The position numbers and the translations under genes are program-made. From contig NZ_JAPEOQ010000002.1 in the NCBI RefSeq assembly GCF_026341035.1, forward strand, positions 2,356,001 to 2,420,000: a stretch of DNA of 64,000 bases, written 5' to 3'. The notes under the pieces were generated by a model that saw only the letters and a list, made by a program, of their open reading frames with translations, made no database searches and had not been told where the DNA came from. This DNA comes from Streptomyces sp. NBC_01016 (GTDB taxonomy: Bacteria; Actinomycetota; Actinomycetes; Streptomycetales; Streptomycetaceae). Each line of letters opens with the position of its first letter. The stretch's first letter is position 1. This document shows, in pieces, positions 19,401-27,298 of the stretch.

Positions 19401-20203
19401 ACACCGATGGCATCGACCCGGCGCCCGTGCAGGGCACCGGCACCCTCAACCTGTTCCAGGCCTGCGACCGCTCCCTGCTACCGTTCGCCCTCCTCGTGGA
19501 CGCGGCCACCGGCCGATGGTCGGCGCTGGCCTGCCTGGACGACACCGACCATGAACAACTCGGCACCGCAGAGCACAAGTTGCGTTGGCGGTCCTGGCTG
19601 CAGTGGTCCAACATCCTGCAGTTCCTGACGTACGACTACGGGGACGGTGTCCAGCTGACCACATCCACCGCCGCCGACTTCGATACGGCTGTGCTCCGTG
19701 CGCTCGGCGGCGCAGGCGAACTCGAATCGCTGGTCGTACGGCACGGAGCCAGCGCCGACACCGGAAGCGTGGCCGCGCACCCGCCGACCGGTGAGCCCAC
19801 AACCGACACGCATGTCGAATCGACCCTGCGCGACACATTGTGGGACCAGGAGATCCTCGAACTTCTCGACGAGGACGAGCCCGACGCCCCCCTCGCCCAC
19901 CTTGCCCACCGCCTCGCCGACAGCGGGAAGAAGGCCCCGACGTACGGCTACGAACTCGGTGAACGAGGCTGGCTCGCCGACTTCGCATGGCATGACGCCG
20001 ACCACGGGTTCGCCGTCATGGCGGACCCGTACGACCATGAGGACGAGGAGAGCCGAAAGACCTGGCAGGCCTACCGCGACGCAGGGTTCACCGTCCGCAC
20101 CGCCGACGAGTGGCTCATCGACCTCAGTGCCCTCCTCGCCGGTCTCCCCGACGCCAACACCGGTTCCGCCACCGACACGAACGAACAGGGTGCCGCACGA
20201 TGA
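13472..20203 (+). CDS. Giant DEAD/DEAH helicase with DUF1998 zinc module and nuclease-like C-terminus (DrmA/DrmB-like)
   Basis: The start is the GTG at 13472, overlapping the methyltransferase stop, giving 2243 residues. Helicase motifs: Walker A TTGTGSGKT (about 102-110), motif II VVVDEFHSYDGAQGTD (about 225), SATLASG, and motif VI QQAGRAGRRTG (about 1110). Many CxxC pairs follow (CRECG, CPACG, CPKC, CPSCG/CPRCG, CTSCG, CHRC), ending in the DUF1998/MZB-type region at about 1500-1700. This combines in one chain what DISARM splits into DrmA (helicase) and DrmB (DUF1998), and places it in the YprA-like group. Residues about 1805-1860 (RTDFTF, VYLDGHRYHA, KRNQLRACGRVVFQLTW) look like a Vsr/DUF559-type endonuclease core. 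The last 350 residues are unassigned. Confidence 0.87.
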   Translation: MRPTLEAQGLKESLLQYLSTTYGLADEGARKALHMFLGDENTGMFRGPYLRLRTPFTRADDGWQQHFDWWRGDGWTPYAHQARVFARLTTKNDHTPQPTLVTTGTGSGKTESFLYPVLDHCAREQAAGNHGVKAVFLYPMNALATDQAARVNELLCEQAELSGVHAGLYIGDKAATHYDRVYTRRQDMQLSPPDILITNYKMLDLLLQRGADAPLWEGSDIRYVVVDEFHSYDGAQGTDVAMLLRRLAAAVGATRPGRPLGTITPVATSATLASGADADGVRQLLSVATNVFGADFTEDAIVGEDRQSVEEFMLDDSIPDPRFLPGQVPSPEALTTLPDPDADPGTLAELAEAVIGRRTTDPVALGAALKRNRLTYAVLTAFDGTARTYDEILDVMRRGLAKSWDEAVTTRPHIAALALTRFVALLSAARDPDAPAGTVRPLVQVELHQWARSVTRVLRGVLPWPQAEFAWDSDSAQARNQQRATPDTTASRDARLFLPAVYCRECGRSGWSILAPESDLEELSLEPHKIRRASVTADKAKIRTLIAATDNEAREGNGRSAIDRSQQKSLTTGGAGVLMVLDGSSDRLRLPDPGSDYDAEGSPRPATVDSAFVLVQLGDTAERAAKDDWCPACGTHNTIRFLGTGSAALAAASVTQLFTGGEMDKAQRETKTLMFNDSVQDAAHRAGFVASRSYTFSLRALFTKHLSEQRPTDLHDLVADVVEATTDREILAAVVPPDLHDDGGVARLLSGKGRGGDRKTWDLIGERFAFEAVMEFGHRSRNGRTLELTRTAAAWVDVPDAQAAIEIVRAVYEESARRGLPLTEHDDTRYQAFLRGLLERLRMRGAVGHRWLGNFLDEAGTSRFFIWGGRPRGMKAFPRGVSAPSFLLARPKANSEFDFAAGRLSWYQTWAQRCLDLTREQADEFWVRLLPRLADAGLLSARTPRDTAARLYGLQPGAVRLQLLADKEVNEAYVRCPKCFWEQTVHPGLLDQYHDQPCPAYRCSTGRLIAGDRWQEIVDRHDRNRNYREDYYRSLYRRAGTYQIITAEHTGLLSRSSRERVEEAFRKGEGFNDPNVLSCTPTLELGIDIGDLSAVVLGAMPRSPANYAQQAGRAGRRTGNAFLLTIPDRSRRDLYYLERPREMIDGRIVPPGSYLSAIEILRRQYTAHLLDLAARGRLLREDGKPLAPLPRRVDELFGPSGYLADFTDAALAGGEALATGFLALFPTGVSEMAAEELKRYATRGIRSAVEKSEREWERQNQKLRARIREIRSAIEELKDGDEEQARTKAELGAELEATGKKGAARQRQPAQTLLCDIGLLPNYALIDSTTSLIATVYWPEGTKGDGRDAFKSKAYTYERPRGFALSELAPGNTFYAEGYKHRVTGIDILSGDTQDWRHWRFCPSCGYVRTEHAERDISPCPRCGDDAIADSGSLWQIVQPTVVTARDKRDDARIGDESDDRDRRFYTVIDMVDVRPEHFVQGASWRHTSQIFGVDYTRRAVIRRVNTGPLRVGAQEDNQLAGKRVRIAPFQVCTSCGAASADGRPVFDDDRDSVDNSANRQREVKHHTPWCPHRRGARKVPQEPVLLAHELETEALRVLLPAATVLVEERIHSFQAALRLGVDGTFGGDPQHLATTLATMPDQDTGEKRNFLVLYDRLPHGTGYLDRLTDPTAFRQVLEDARRILVECPCNDEGRPACHRCLYRYTDERHSEKVTRLSALEILDELLGTDTDAWSTKSVTNTDRIGLDGQVESDLEARFLKALRGWAGQRADVVLDESGDNSGYLRLDEAGTVHGWRLTAQRNEGFTRTDFTFERTDGPTQKITVYLDGHRYHATARHNRLAGDAQKRNQLRACGRVVFQLTWDDLDAFERMSGTAERAAGRETAESVWPPYSYSAQGLAKQLYAERGGDDLDATAFTDPMSMLLAYLRSPDDAAWGMRASAVVGGLLGTDRELLVGSGDREQSRDTLGTLLAAWGDTDGIDPAPVQGTGTLNLFQACDRSLLPFALLVDAATGRWSALACLDDTDHEQLGTAEHKLRWRSWLQWSNILQFLTYDYGDGVQLTTSTAADFDTAVLRALGGAGELESLVVRHGASADTGSVAAHPPTGEPTTDTHVESTLRDTLWDQEILELLDEDEPDAPLAHLAHRLADSGKKAPTYGYELGERGWLADFAWHDADHGFAVMADPYDHEDEESRKTWQAYRDAGFTVRTADEWLIDLSALLAGLPDANTGSATDTNEQGAAR

Positions 20204-22512
20204 CCGCCCGCATGAGCCTCTATCAGAAGGCCGAGAACGAGCTCTACAAGATGGACTCGTCGGTCAAGACGAAATTCTACGACTTCTGCCACCGCTTCCG
20301 GATGGACCCCGATCACCCGAGCCTCGACCTCAAGCCGCTCAAGGGCGACGGCCGCATCTTCCGCGCGAAGATCGACCGCTCGCACCGCGCCCTGCTCGCC
20401 CGCGCGGGAGCCGGCACGGACGGCGTCCAGCAGTGGCTGATCCTCGCGGTTCGGCACCGCAAGGATGTCTACGAAGAACTCTCCGTCGCGATCAACCGGA
20501 TCACCGGTGAGATCGAGTTCGTCGACCTCGGTGTTGTCGGCCAGAGCGTCCTACAGCGCGCGGGAGTCCGGCTCACACCCGCACCGGAGGAGCAGGCTCC
20601 GCAGGAGGCACGGCCGGAACCGGCCCTGGCCGCACCGGAGTCGGGGCCTATGGCGGCCGCTCCGCTCCTGACCGGCTACGACGCCGATGACCTGCGACGC
20701 CTCGGAGTCGCCGACGCCCTGATCGATGTGGCCCTGACGGTGTCCACCGATGCCGAACTCGACCACCTCATCGCCGGCGCACCCAGGTTGACCGCCGAAG
20801 TGCTCACCGGCCTTGGCTCCGGCATGAGCGTCGACGAGATCGAGCGCGAGATCACAGGACCCGCGGCCGCCGACCTCGAACCGGGCTTTGAGAACGACAT
20901 GGCCGCGGCCCTCATCCGCACGCAGGTCACCACCGTCGACGACGACATCCGGAACGTCCTCGCAGAAGGCGACTTCCGCGCCTGGAAGGTCTACCTCCAC
21001 CCGACCCAGCGCAAGGCGGTCGACCGGCACTACAACGGCCCTGCGCGGGTGAGCGGCGGCCCCGGCACCGGCAAGACCATCGTCGCTCTGCACCGGGTCG
21101 CCCGCCTCGCCGCCGCCCTCCCGGCCGGGTACGGGAAACAGATCCTGCTGACGACGTACACCAAGAACCTCACCGCCGACCTTCGCTCGCGTCTCACGTC
21201 GCTGATGGGCCCGTCACTGCTGGACCGCGTCGACATCAAGCACATCGACCAGCTTGCGCAGGGCGTCCTCAACGAGAATGTCGCCCCCGGCGCACAGCGC
21301 AGCCTGATCGCGGACGACAAGGCCAAGGAAGCTCTGGCAGCGATCCTGTTCGAGCACGGCGAGCAACGCTGGGACGTCGACTTCCTCTTCGACGAATGGG
21401 AACAGATCGTCCTCGGCCAGTCCCTCGGCACTCGTCAGGACTACTTCAAGGCCCGCCGCGCAGGCATGGGCAAGGCCCTGTCCCGCTCCGAACGCGCAGC
21501 CATCTGGAAGCTGGTCGATCAACTCACTCTGCGCCTGAACGCCATGGGCCGCGAGACATGGTCGCAAGCCGCAGAACGTGCCGCCCGCTACGAAATGGAG
21601 CGCGCACACAAGATCCGTTCCCGAGGCGAACGCAAAGAGGCCATCAGCGGCGGCGACCTGATCCACCTGGACGACAACAGCTCCGGCGTGCGCTACCTGC
21701 GCCACCGGTACCAGCACATTGTCGTCGACGAGGCTCAGGACCTCAGTCCCGCACACTGGAAGATGCTGCGCGCCATGGTCGCCGCGGAACCGGACGACCT
21801 GTTCATCGCAGGCGACACCCACCAGCGTATCTACGACCGACAGGTCACTCTCTCCACTGTCGGTATCAACATCCGTGGCCGCTCCTCGAAGCTGACCCTC
21901 AGCTACCGCACCACCCAGGAGATCCTCGATCAGGCCGCGAAAGTCGTCAGCGACGACTCCTACGACGACCTCGACGACGGCACCGACACACTCGACGGCT
22001 ACCATTCCCTGCTTCGCGGCCCCGTGCCCGAGCTCGTCGCCTGCACCGACTGGACCGACGAGATCACCAAGCTCGCCGAGACGCTGAAGCAGTGGAAGGC
22101 GGAGATCACCGCGCCTTCCGAGGACGGCACCGTACGCGACGCCAGCGGCACCATGGCCGTCTGCGTTGCCGACAGTGAGATGGCGGGCCGTGTCGCTGCA
22201 GACCTGGAGATGAAACACAGCATCACCACAGCGATCCTCACCAAGGACGGCCCCCAGGGGGGCGGTGAGGTCCACATCGGCACGATGCATCGGTTCAAGG
22301 GCCTCGAATACCAGAAGCTTGCCGTCATCGGCGCCAGCGACGGAATTCTTCCGCGCAGTGCCCTCATCGAGAAGTATGTAGTGACCGACCCCAAGCGCTA
22401 CGAACGCGAACTCAAGAAGAGTCGCAACCAGCTCTTTGTGGCAACGACGCGTGCCCGCGATGCCCTACGCGTCTCCTGGCATGGCAAGCCGAGTCCGTTC
22501 CTGCCGGGGTAG
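20200..22512 (+). CDS. UvrD-type SF1 helicase with RelE/ParE-like N-terminal domain
   Basis: The start is the ATG at 20200 overlapping the preceding stop (ATGA), giving 770 residues. Residues about 5-115 resemble a RelE/ParE toxin-fold domain (helical start, LKPLKGDGRIFRAKIDRSHR, LILAVRHRKDVYE). Residues 290 onward form a UvrD/PcrA-like helicase: Walker A GGPGTGKT (about 286-293), motif II VVDEAQDLSP (about 508), LSYRTTQEIL, GTMHRFKGLEY and a terminal VATTRARDAL. The protein ends the long + strand locus, and the next gene is convergent. The RelE-like part could sense or bind nucleic acid rather than cut mRNA, since no antitoxin gene is adjacent. Confidence 0.85.
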   Translation: MTARMSLYQKAENELYKMDSSVKTKFYDFCHRFRMDPDHPSLDLKPLKGDGRIFRAKIDRSHRALLARAGAGTDGVQQWLILAVRHRKDVYEELSVAINRITGEIEFVDLGVVGQSVLQRAGVRLTPAPEEQAPQEARPEPALAAPESGPMAAAPLLTGYDADDLRRLGVADALIDVALTVSTDAELDHLIAGAPRLTAEVLTGLGSGMSVDEIEREITGPAAADLEPGFENDMAAALIRTQVTTVDDDIRNVLAEGDFRAWKVYLHPTQRKAVDRHYNGPARVSGGPGTGKTIVALHRVARLAAALPAGYGKQILLTTYTKNLTADLRSRLTSLMGPSLLDRVDIKHIDQLAQGVLNENVAPGAQRSLIADDKAKEALAAILFEHGEQRWDVDFLFDEWEQIVLGQSLGTRQDYFKARRAGMGKALSRSERAAIWKLVDQLTLRLNAMGRETWSQAAERAARYEMERAHKIRSRGERKEAISGGDLIHLDDNSSGVRYLRHRYQHIVVDEAQDLSPAHWKMLRAMVAAEPDDLFIAGDTHQRIYDRQVTLSTVGINIRGRSSKLTLSYRTTQEILDQAAKVVSDDSYDDLDDGTDTLDGYHSLLRGPVPELVACTDWTDEITKLAETLKQWKAEITAPSEDGTVRDASGTMAVCVADSEMAGRVAADLEMKHSITTAILTKDGPQGGGEVHIGTMHRFKGLEYQKLAVIGASDGILPRSALIEKYVVTDPKRYERELKKSRNQLFVATTRARDALRVSWHGKPSPFLPG

Positions 22513-22576
22513 CAGGTGACGTGAACGCGGCCACGCGGTCAGTCGAAACGGCTGCTCTCTCCAGGAGCGGATGGCT

Positions 22577-22978
22577 TCAGGGGGCCCCGGCGCCACGCTC
22601 TGGCTCGTTGGTGCCACTGTCGGGAGTCATCAGCAAGGTAAGGCGCCGGATCAGCGCCTCGGCGTCTCTTGCGGAGAGTCCGGTTCGAGTCTCGAATTCG
22701 GACCTGCCCAAGTGGTGAAGCGTCGTCGTGGCCGCCGAAAGCGTCTTCAGGAACGTGTCTGCCTGGACCGCGAGGGATTGAGGCGAGGCGACGGATTGCA
22801 TCCTTTTGGCTTTGCGGATTGCGCGTACATCGTCGACGAGTGCGCGCGCGTCAGCGATGACTCGGGCATCGTCGATGATGTACGACGCCTGGACAACCTC
22901 CTTGAGGACGTGGAAGAGGATGCTTCCCTCGCCAGTGGAGAGGTCCAGGGTCGGCCCGCCGCGAACGTTGATTTGCAT
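22577..22978 (-). CDS. Hypothetical protein, candidate immunity to the RHS toxin
   Basis: This 133-residue protein has no recognisable family. It is mostly helical by composition, with Ala-rich stretches and Arg/Asp pairs in the middle, and no signal peptide or membrane helix. It starts 9 bases after the stop of the large RHS toxin gene on the same strand. That is where the cognate immunity gene of a polymorphic toxin is normally found, so immunity is the most likely role; this rests on position only. It converges with the UvrD-type gene, leaving about 64 bases between the two stops and no clear terminator. Confidence 0.6.
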   Translation of the reverse strand: MQINVRGGPTLDLSTGEGSILFHVLKEVVQASYIIDDARVIADARALVDDVRAIRKAKRMQSVASPQSLAVQADTFLKTLSAATTTLHHLGRSEFETRTGLSARDAEALIRRLTLLMTPDSGTNEPERGAGAP

Positions 22979-22987
22979 GGGTGTCAG

Positions 22988-25900
22988 CTACTCCAGGTCT
23001 TCAAAGTATGTGTGTCCCTCCTGGGGTGTGAAAACGGAGCCTCCGTGAGGACTACCGGGGTCCTCAATAACGACGGCTCCAGTGTCTGGGTCCCAGTAGG
23101 CCGTTCTTCCGCTGTTCAGCCCGTATCGCGTCTCGACCCCGTCGATGTCACCTTCAAGGACGTTGGAGACGTAATTTGCCAGCTTGTCTTGGGGGATGTT
23201 CTTGACGTGATGATCCAGTGCGCCGTCGCTGAATCTCTCGTTTGCGTGCTGCGCAATGCTATTCGCCTCAGGCAGCGGGTCTTCGCACTTGAGGCCCAAG
23301 GCATCGATCCACGCGAGTGGATTGGCGACGTACGCGTGGTGATTTACGGCGGGCCGGAGACCGAGCGGGTCAGGGCTGAGGTATCGGGCGGTTTCGGGGT
23401 CGTAGTAGCGCTGATTGTTGTAGTAAAGGCCAGTTTCGGTGTCAATGTACTGGCCGGGGAAGCGTAGGGGGCAGTCGACGATGTCGGCCGTCGTGACAGC
23501 GGGGAAGGGCGCGCCCCACAAGGTCGTGCGCTGTTGCCATTCGATCTCGCCGTCGGGGGTGACGAGTTCCGTCGGGGTGCCGACCAGGTCGGTGACGATC
23601 GCGTGGAAGCGGGCGTTGACATCGGCCTGGGTGAGGGTTTGGGCCAGGGGGCGGTGGGTGCCCGGGGTGTAGTCCCAGGTGGTGACGGTGCCATCGGTGG
23701 TGGCTTGTTCGGCGAGGCGGGTGCCGTCCCAGGTGAAGTGGACGGATTCGGCGCTTGTGCCGGTGTCGTCGAGGCGGTGTTTGGCGATGCGACGGCCTGT
23801 TGGGTCGTACGTGTACCGCCAGCGCGTGCCGTCAGGGGTGGTCGCTCCGGTGAGGCGGTCCTCGGTGTTCCAGGCGTAGGTCCAGGTGCGCTTCTGGCCG
23901 TTGAGGAGCCGGCGAGTGCGGCGGGTCAGGCGGCCCTGGGTGTCATACGTGTAGTGAGTGCGGCCGGCGCGGTGGAGCAGGGTGCCGGTCGTCTCGCGGA
24001 GGCCGTCGGAGTCCTCGGTGACGGGGGTTGCGGCCGAGGAGAGGTTGCCGGTGGAGTCGTAGGCGTACGACTCGCTCCAGCCGGTGGCACGGACCACGGT
24101 GGCCCGGCCGGTGGGGGTCAGGTCGAAGCGGCGGGTGCTGGTGGCCGTTCCGGATTCGGTGATCTCGGTGAGGTAGCCGTCCGCACGGTAGGTGTAACTG
24201 CGGTGCTGGAGTGGGGCAGTGTCCAGGTCGTGGGTGTGCAGGGACTGGGTGCTGAGGTGGCCTGCTGCGTCGAAGGTCTGAAGGAAGAAGGCGCTGTCGT
24301 CGACGGTGCGGGTGATCTCGTTGCCTGCGGCGTCGTAGCCGAAGTCGAGGCGGTGGCCGGTCGAGGTGGACAGCGCCTCGGGGTTGTTTCCGGCGCCGTA
24401 GGTCCAGGTGGATACGTGGCCGCTCGGAGTGGTGCGGGAGGTGCGGCGACCGAGTTCGTCGTAGCCGTACGCCGTGGTGCGACCGTTGACCGTCTCGGAC
24501 TGGACGCGACCCAGTGGGTCGTGCGTGTAGGTGACAGCTGCGTCCGGGTTGGACATTGCGGTCAGCTGTCCGCCGGGTGTGTAGTCGAACGTGGTGCGGC
24601 GGCCGTCGTCCGTGAGACGTGCGGTGGTACGGCCGAATGCGTCGCGCTGGAAGGTCTCGGTCTCGCCTGCGCCGTTGGTGCGTGAAGCCAGACGGCCCGC
24701 TGCGTCGTGGGTGTAGGTGAGGGTGCGGCCGTTGAAGTCGGTCTCGGCGCGCAGGTGTCCGGCCGCGTCGTAGGAGTAGCTCCAGTTCAGCCCGGCCGGG
24801 TTGGTGACCTGAGTGAGACGCAGTTCGGTGTCGTACGTGAACGTGAACTCGGCGCCATCCGCGTCGGTGCGGTTGGCCGGCAGGTCGAAGTGTGTATAGG
24901 TGTGGTGGGTGGTGTGTCCGGCGCGGTTGGTGTGGGTGAGGAGGTTGCCCTCGTCGTCCCAGGCCCACGTGTCGCATGTGCCGTCGGGGTGCTGGCGAGA
25001 CAGGGGCCTGCCCTCGGCGGACCAGGTGGTGTGTGTGGTGCAGCCGCGGGCATCGGTGACGGTCGCCGGGCGGCCGAACGCGTCGCGGGTGGCTGTGGTG
25101 GTGTGACCGTCCGCACCGGTGATGGTGAGGGGCAGGCCTGCCGCGTCGTTGGTGACGCGGCGGGTGTGGCCGAGCGCGTTGGTGACTGCAATCAGGTGCC
25201 CGAGGGCGTCGTACGCATAGGTGGTGGTCGCACCTGTCGGGTCGGTGGCCGAGAGGCGATTGCCGTGGATGTCGTACGTGTAATGCCAGGTGGCGCCGTC
25301 CGGCTGGGTGACTTGCACGGGCTGGTGCAGTGTGTTGTAAAGAGCCGTCGCGCGGGTGCCGTCGGGCAGTAGTACCCCGGTGAGATTGCCGTCCGTGTCG
25401 CGTTCGTAGCGAGTGGTGTTTCCGAGCGAGTCGATCACCGCAGTGAGGTGGCGGCCGTCCGGTGTCCACTGCTGCGACGTCGCGTTGCCCAGCGGATCGG
25501 TGGTGCGCAGCAGCTTGTTGCGCTCGTCGTACTCGTACAGCGTCGCGTGGCCGAGGGAGTCGGTGTAGGTGGTGCGGCGCTGGGCGGGTTCGTAGCGGAA
25601 GGTGCCGGACCACATGCCGTCCGGGCCGAGGGTGCGCAGGACGCGGCCGGCGTGGTCGTAGACGTAGGCGAAGGTGGTGTCGTTGCGGTCGGTCCAGGAC
25701 GTGACACGGTCGGCGTCGTCGTAGGTGAAGGCTAGTGGTGTGCCGGAGGAGTTGGTCACTCCGGTGAGGTTGCCGAGTGCGTCGTACTCGTACGTGACGA
25801 TCAGTGTGTCGGCCATACGCAGGGCCGTGATGCGCGGCAGGTCCGGGTGGGTCTCGACGGTGACGTGGTAGCCGCCGGAGTGGCGCAGCGCGATCGGGCA

Positions 25901-27298
25901 GCCGGTCTCGGTGTCGTAGTCCAGGTCGATGCGACGGCCGGAGCGGTCCTCGATCCCGGTCAACGGGTAGCCGGTGTGCGGATGTTCGGCGAAATGGAGG
26001 GTGCGGCCGGTATGCGGGTCGGTGAGGCGGAAGTCGCTCTCGTCGTCGCGGTGCAGGGGCCATTGCGCGCCGTGGGTGGGGTAGGCGGTCTCGCCGGTCT
26101 TGGGCAGCGGGTAGGCGAGCAGCACGCCGTCCGCCGCGGCGAACACGACGGTGTCCTCGTCGACTTCGAGGTGCTGGTCGAGAGTGGCGGCCCAGGAGCG
26201 GCCGAACCAGCCGCCCGCTCCGTAGTTGGACAGGTGGGTGCGGGTGAGGACGAGGGGGAGGGCGCCGGGGAGGGTGAGGTCGGTGTGGGTGAGGGACATC
26301 TCGCCGGTGGCGATGTCGATCGGCTCGCCGGCCTTGCACTTGTCGCCGTCCGCGCGGCACACGTCGTCGGGGCGGGTGTCGGTGTCCTCGCGGCCCTTGC
26401 CGTCGCGGCGCAGATTGGACACCCGGTCGGCGATCCGGTCCGCGGCACGGGCACCTCGCGTGGCGGCGGCGCTGGCGCCTCCGGTGACCAGGGCTGCGGC
26501 GGCGTCGGGCAGGATACGGCCGACCCAACGTGCGGGTTCACTCTTGAGCGTGTCCCAGTCTGCGACGGACTTGGCGAACTCGACGGGGTGCTGGGCCCCG
26601 TACACCATGCTGTCGGTGGCGCTGGCCAACGTCATGCCCCAACGGGAGGGATGGACGAGGATATTGGTCAGCTGCCCCATGCCTTCGAGGCCTTCGTAGC
26701 CCCCCTTGAGGATGTTCTTGCCGCCGCCGAGCAGCTTGCTGAACCAGCCGGGTTCGTCCGGCGCCGCCTCGGCTGCCGAGTCCAGGTGCTTCTTGGCACG
26801 GTGCGCGGCCTCTTCGACCTGCTCGCGCAGCTTGTCGACCTGGGCTTGGCAGTGGTCCATCGCCGCTACTCCCGGATCGGTCTCCGGCGGGCGGGTGGGA
26901 AGCGGGTCGGCGTCGCGGTCGACGGCGGCGTTGTAGTCGTCGACGTCCTGCTGGTGGGTGTGCGAGGCGCGACGGGCGTCGGCTGCGTCCTCGATGATCG
27001 GCCGCACTTTGTGCTGTGCCTCGGCGAGCACGTCGGCGTAGTCGGTGACCGCTTTGGCGGCCCGGTCGAAGGACTCGTGCGCCGTGTCCAATGTGTCGGG
27101 GATGTGGCGTACGGCGGAGCGGAAGTCCATCGCCGCGGCGCCCTGCCAGTCGTCCGCGTCCACGGTGCGCAGCCGCCGCTTGGCGTCGGCGAACGCACCC
27201 GCGTAAGCGCGCAGCGTCGCCCGCAGGGTCTCCAGCTGTTCGACATCGCCGGGTATGAGGTCCTTGGGCGTGCTGTCCGCGGTGATCGTGCCGCTCAT
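22988..27298 (-). CDS. RHS/YD-repeat polymorphic toxin with DUF6531 domain
   Basis: Taking the ATG at 27298, which overlaps the preceding stop by 4 bases, the protein has 1436 residues. Residues 1-300 are a helical WXG100-like export region with a hydrophobic patch. DUF6531 follows (GEPIDIATGEMSL, near 330), then about 800 residues of YD/RHS repeats. The conserved core end (RFPGQYIDTETGLYYNNQRY, SPDPLGL) marks the toxin boundary. The last 120 residues, starting at ALGLKCEDPLPEANS, are the variable toxin tip; GRTAYWDPDTGAVVIEDP and GSVFTPQEGHTYFEDL suggest a small RNase of the barnase/colicin D/RelE class, an inference only. Upstream WXG100 and SseB genes suggest type VII export. The downstream 133-residue gene is the likely immunity gene. 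Confidence 0.87.
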   Translation of the reverse strand: MSGTITADSTPKDLIPGDVEQLETLRATLRAYAGAFADAKRRLRTVDADDWQGAAAMDFRSAVRHIPDTLDTAHESFDRAAKAVTDYADVLAEAQHKVRPIIEDAADARRASHTHQQDVDDYNAAVDRDADPLPTRPPETDPGVAAMDHCQAQVDKLREQVEEAAHRAKKHLDSAAEAAPDEPGWFSKLLGGGKNILKGGYEGLEGMGQLTNILVHPSRWGMTLASATDSMVYGAQHPVEFAKSVADWDTLKSEPARWVGRILPDAAAALVTGGASAAATRGARAADRIADRVSNLRRDGKGREDTDTRPDDVCRADGDKCKAGEPIDIATGEMSLTHTDLTLPGALPLVLTRTHLSNYGAGGWFGRSWAATLDQHLEVDEDTVVFAAADGVLLAYPLPKTGETAYPTHGAQWPLHRDDESDFRLTDPHTGRTLHFAEHPHTGYPLTGIEDRSGRRIDLDYDTETGCPIALRHSGGYHVTVETHPDLPRITALRMADTLIVTYEYDALGNLTGVTNSSGTPLAFTYDDADRVTSWTDRNDTTFAYVYDHAGRVLRTLGPDGMWSGTFRYEPAQRRTTYTDSLGHATLYEYDERNKLLRTTDPLGNATSQQWTPDGRHLTAVIDSLGNTTRYERDTDGNLTGVLLPDGTRATALYNTLHQPVQVTQPDGATWHYTYDIHGNRLSATDPTGATTTYAYDALGHLIAVTNALGHTRRVTNDAAGLPLTITGADGHTTTATRDAFGRPATVTDARGCTTHTTWSAEGRPLSRQHPDGTCDTWAWDDEGNLLTHTNRAGHTTHHTYTHFDLPANRTDADGAEFTFTYDTELRLTQVTNPAGLNWSYSYDAAGHLRAETDFNGRTLTYTHDAAGRLASRTNGAGETETFQRDAFGRTTARLTDDGRRTTFDYTPGGQLTAMSNPDAAVTYTHDPLGRVQSETVNGRTTAYGYDELGRRTSRTTPSGHVSTWTYGAGNNPEALSTSTGHRLDFGYDAAGNEITRTVDDSAFFLQTFDAAGHLSTQSLHTHDLDTAPLQHRSYTYRADGYLTEITESGTATSTRRFDLTPTGRATVVRATGWSESYAYDSTGNLSSAATPVTEDSDGLRETTGTLLHRAGRTHYTYDTQGRLTRRTRRLLNGQKRTWTYAWNTEDRLTGATTPDGTRWRYTYDPTGRRIAKHRLDDTGTSAESVHFTWDGTRLAEQATTDGTVTTWDYTPGTHRPLAQTLTQADVNARFHAIVTDLVGTPTELVTPDGEIEWQQRTTLWGAPFPAVTTADIVDCPLRFPGQYIDTETGLYYNNQRYYDPETARYLSPDPLGLRPAVNHHAYVANPLAWIDALGLKCEDPLPEANSIAQHANERFSDGALDHHVKNIPQDKLANYVSNVLEGDIDGVETRYGLNSGRTAYWDPDTGAVVIEDPGSPHGGSVFTPQEGHTYFEDLE

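Noticed and set aside
20200..20560. Free-standing RelE toxin gene
   Set aside because: The RelE-like region is in one continuous frame with the UvrD helicase and no antitoxin gene is adjacent, so it is a fused domain.
1..22512. Long open frames on the opposite strand throughout the defence locus (for example at 10395-11852, 14201-16618 and 17006-19021)
   Set aside because: They are Arg/Pro/Gly-rich or low-complexity shadows created by the high GC content. The + strand frames carry all recognisable motifs and the overlapping starts.
7965..22512. BREX or Phage Growth Limitation system
   Set aside because: The methyltransferase is PglX-like in part, but no PglZ-type phosphatase, BrxL/Lon, BrxC or PglW-type gene is present. 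The SNF2 plus DUF1998 helicase set points to DISARM-like systems.
22988..27298. A second long - strand protein at 23943-26528 and + strand frames at 25847-27487
   Set aside because: They are alternative-frame readings of the YD repeats with highly biased composition (runs of Arg, Pro, His or Gly, Val).
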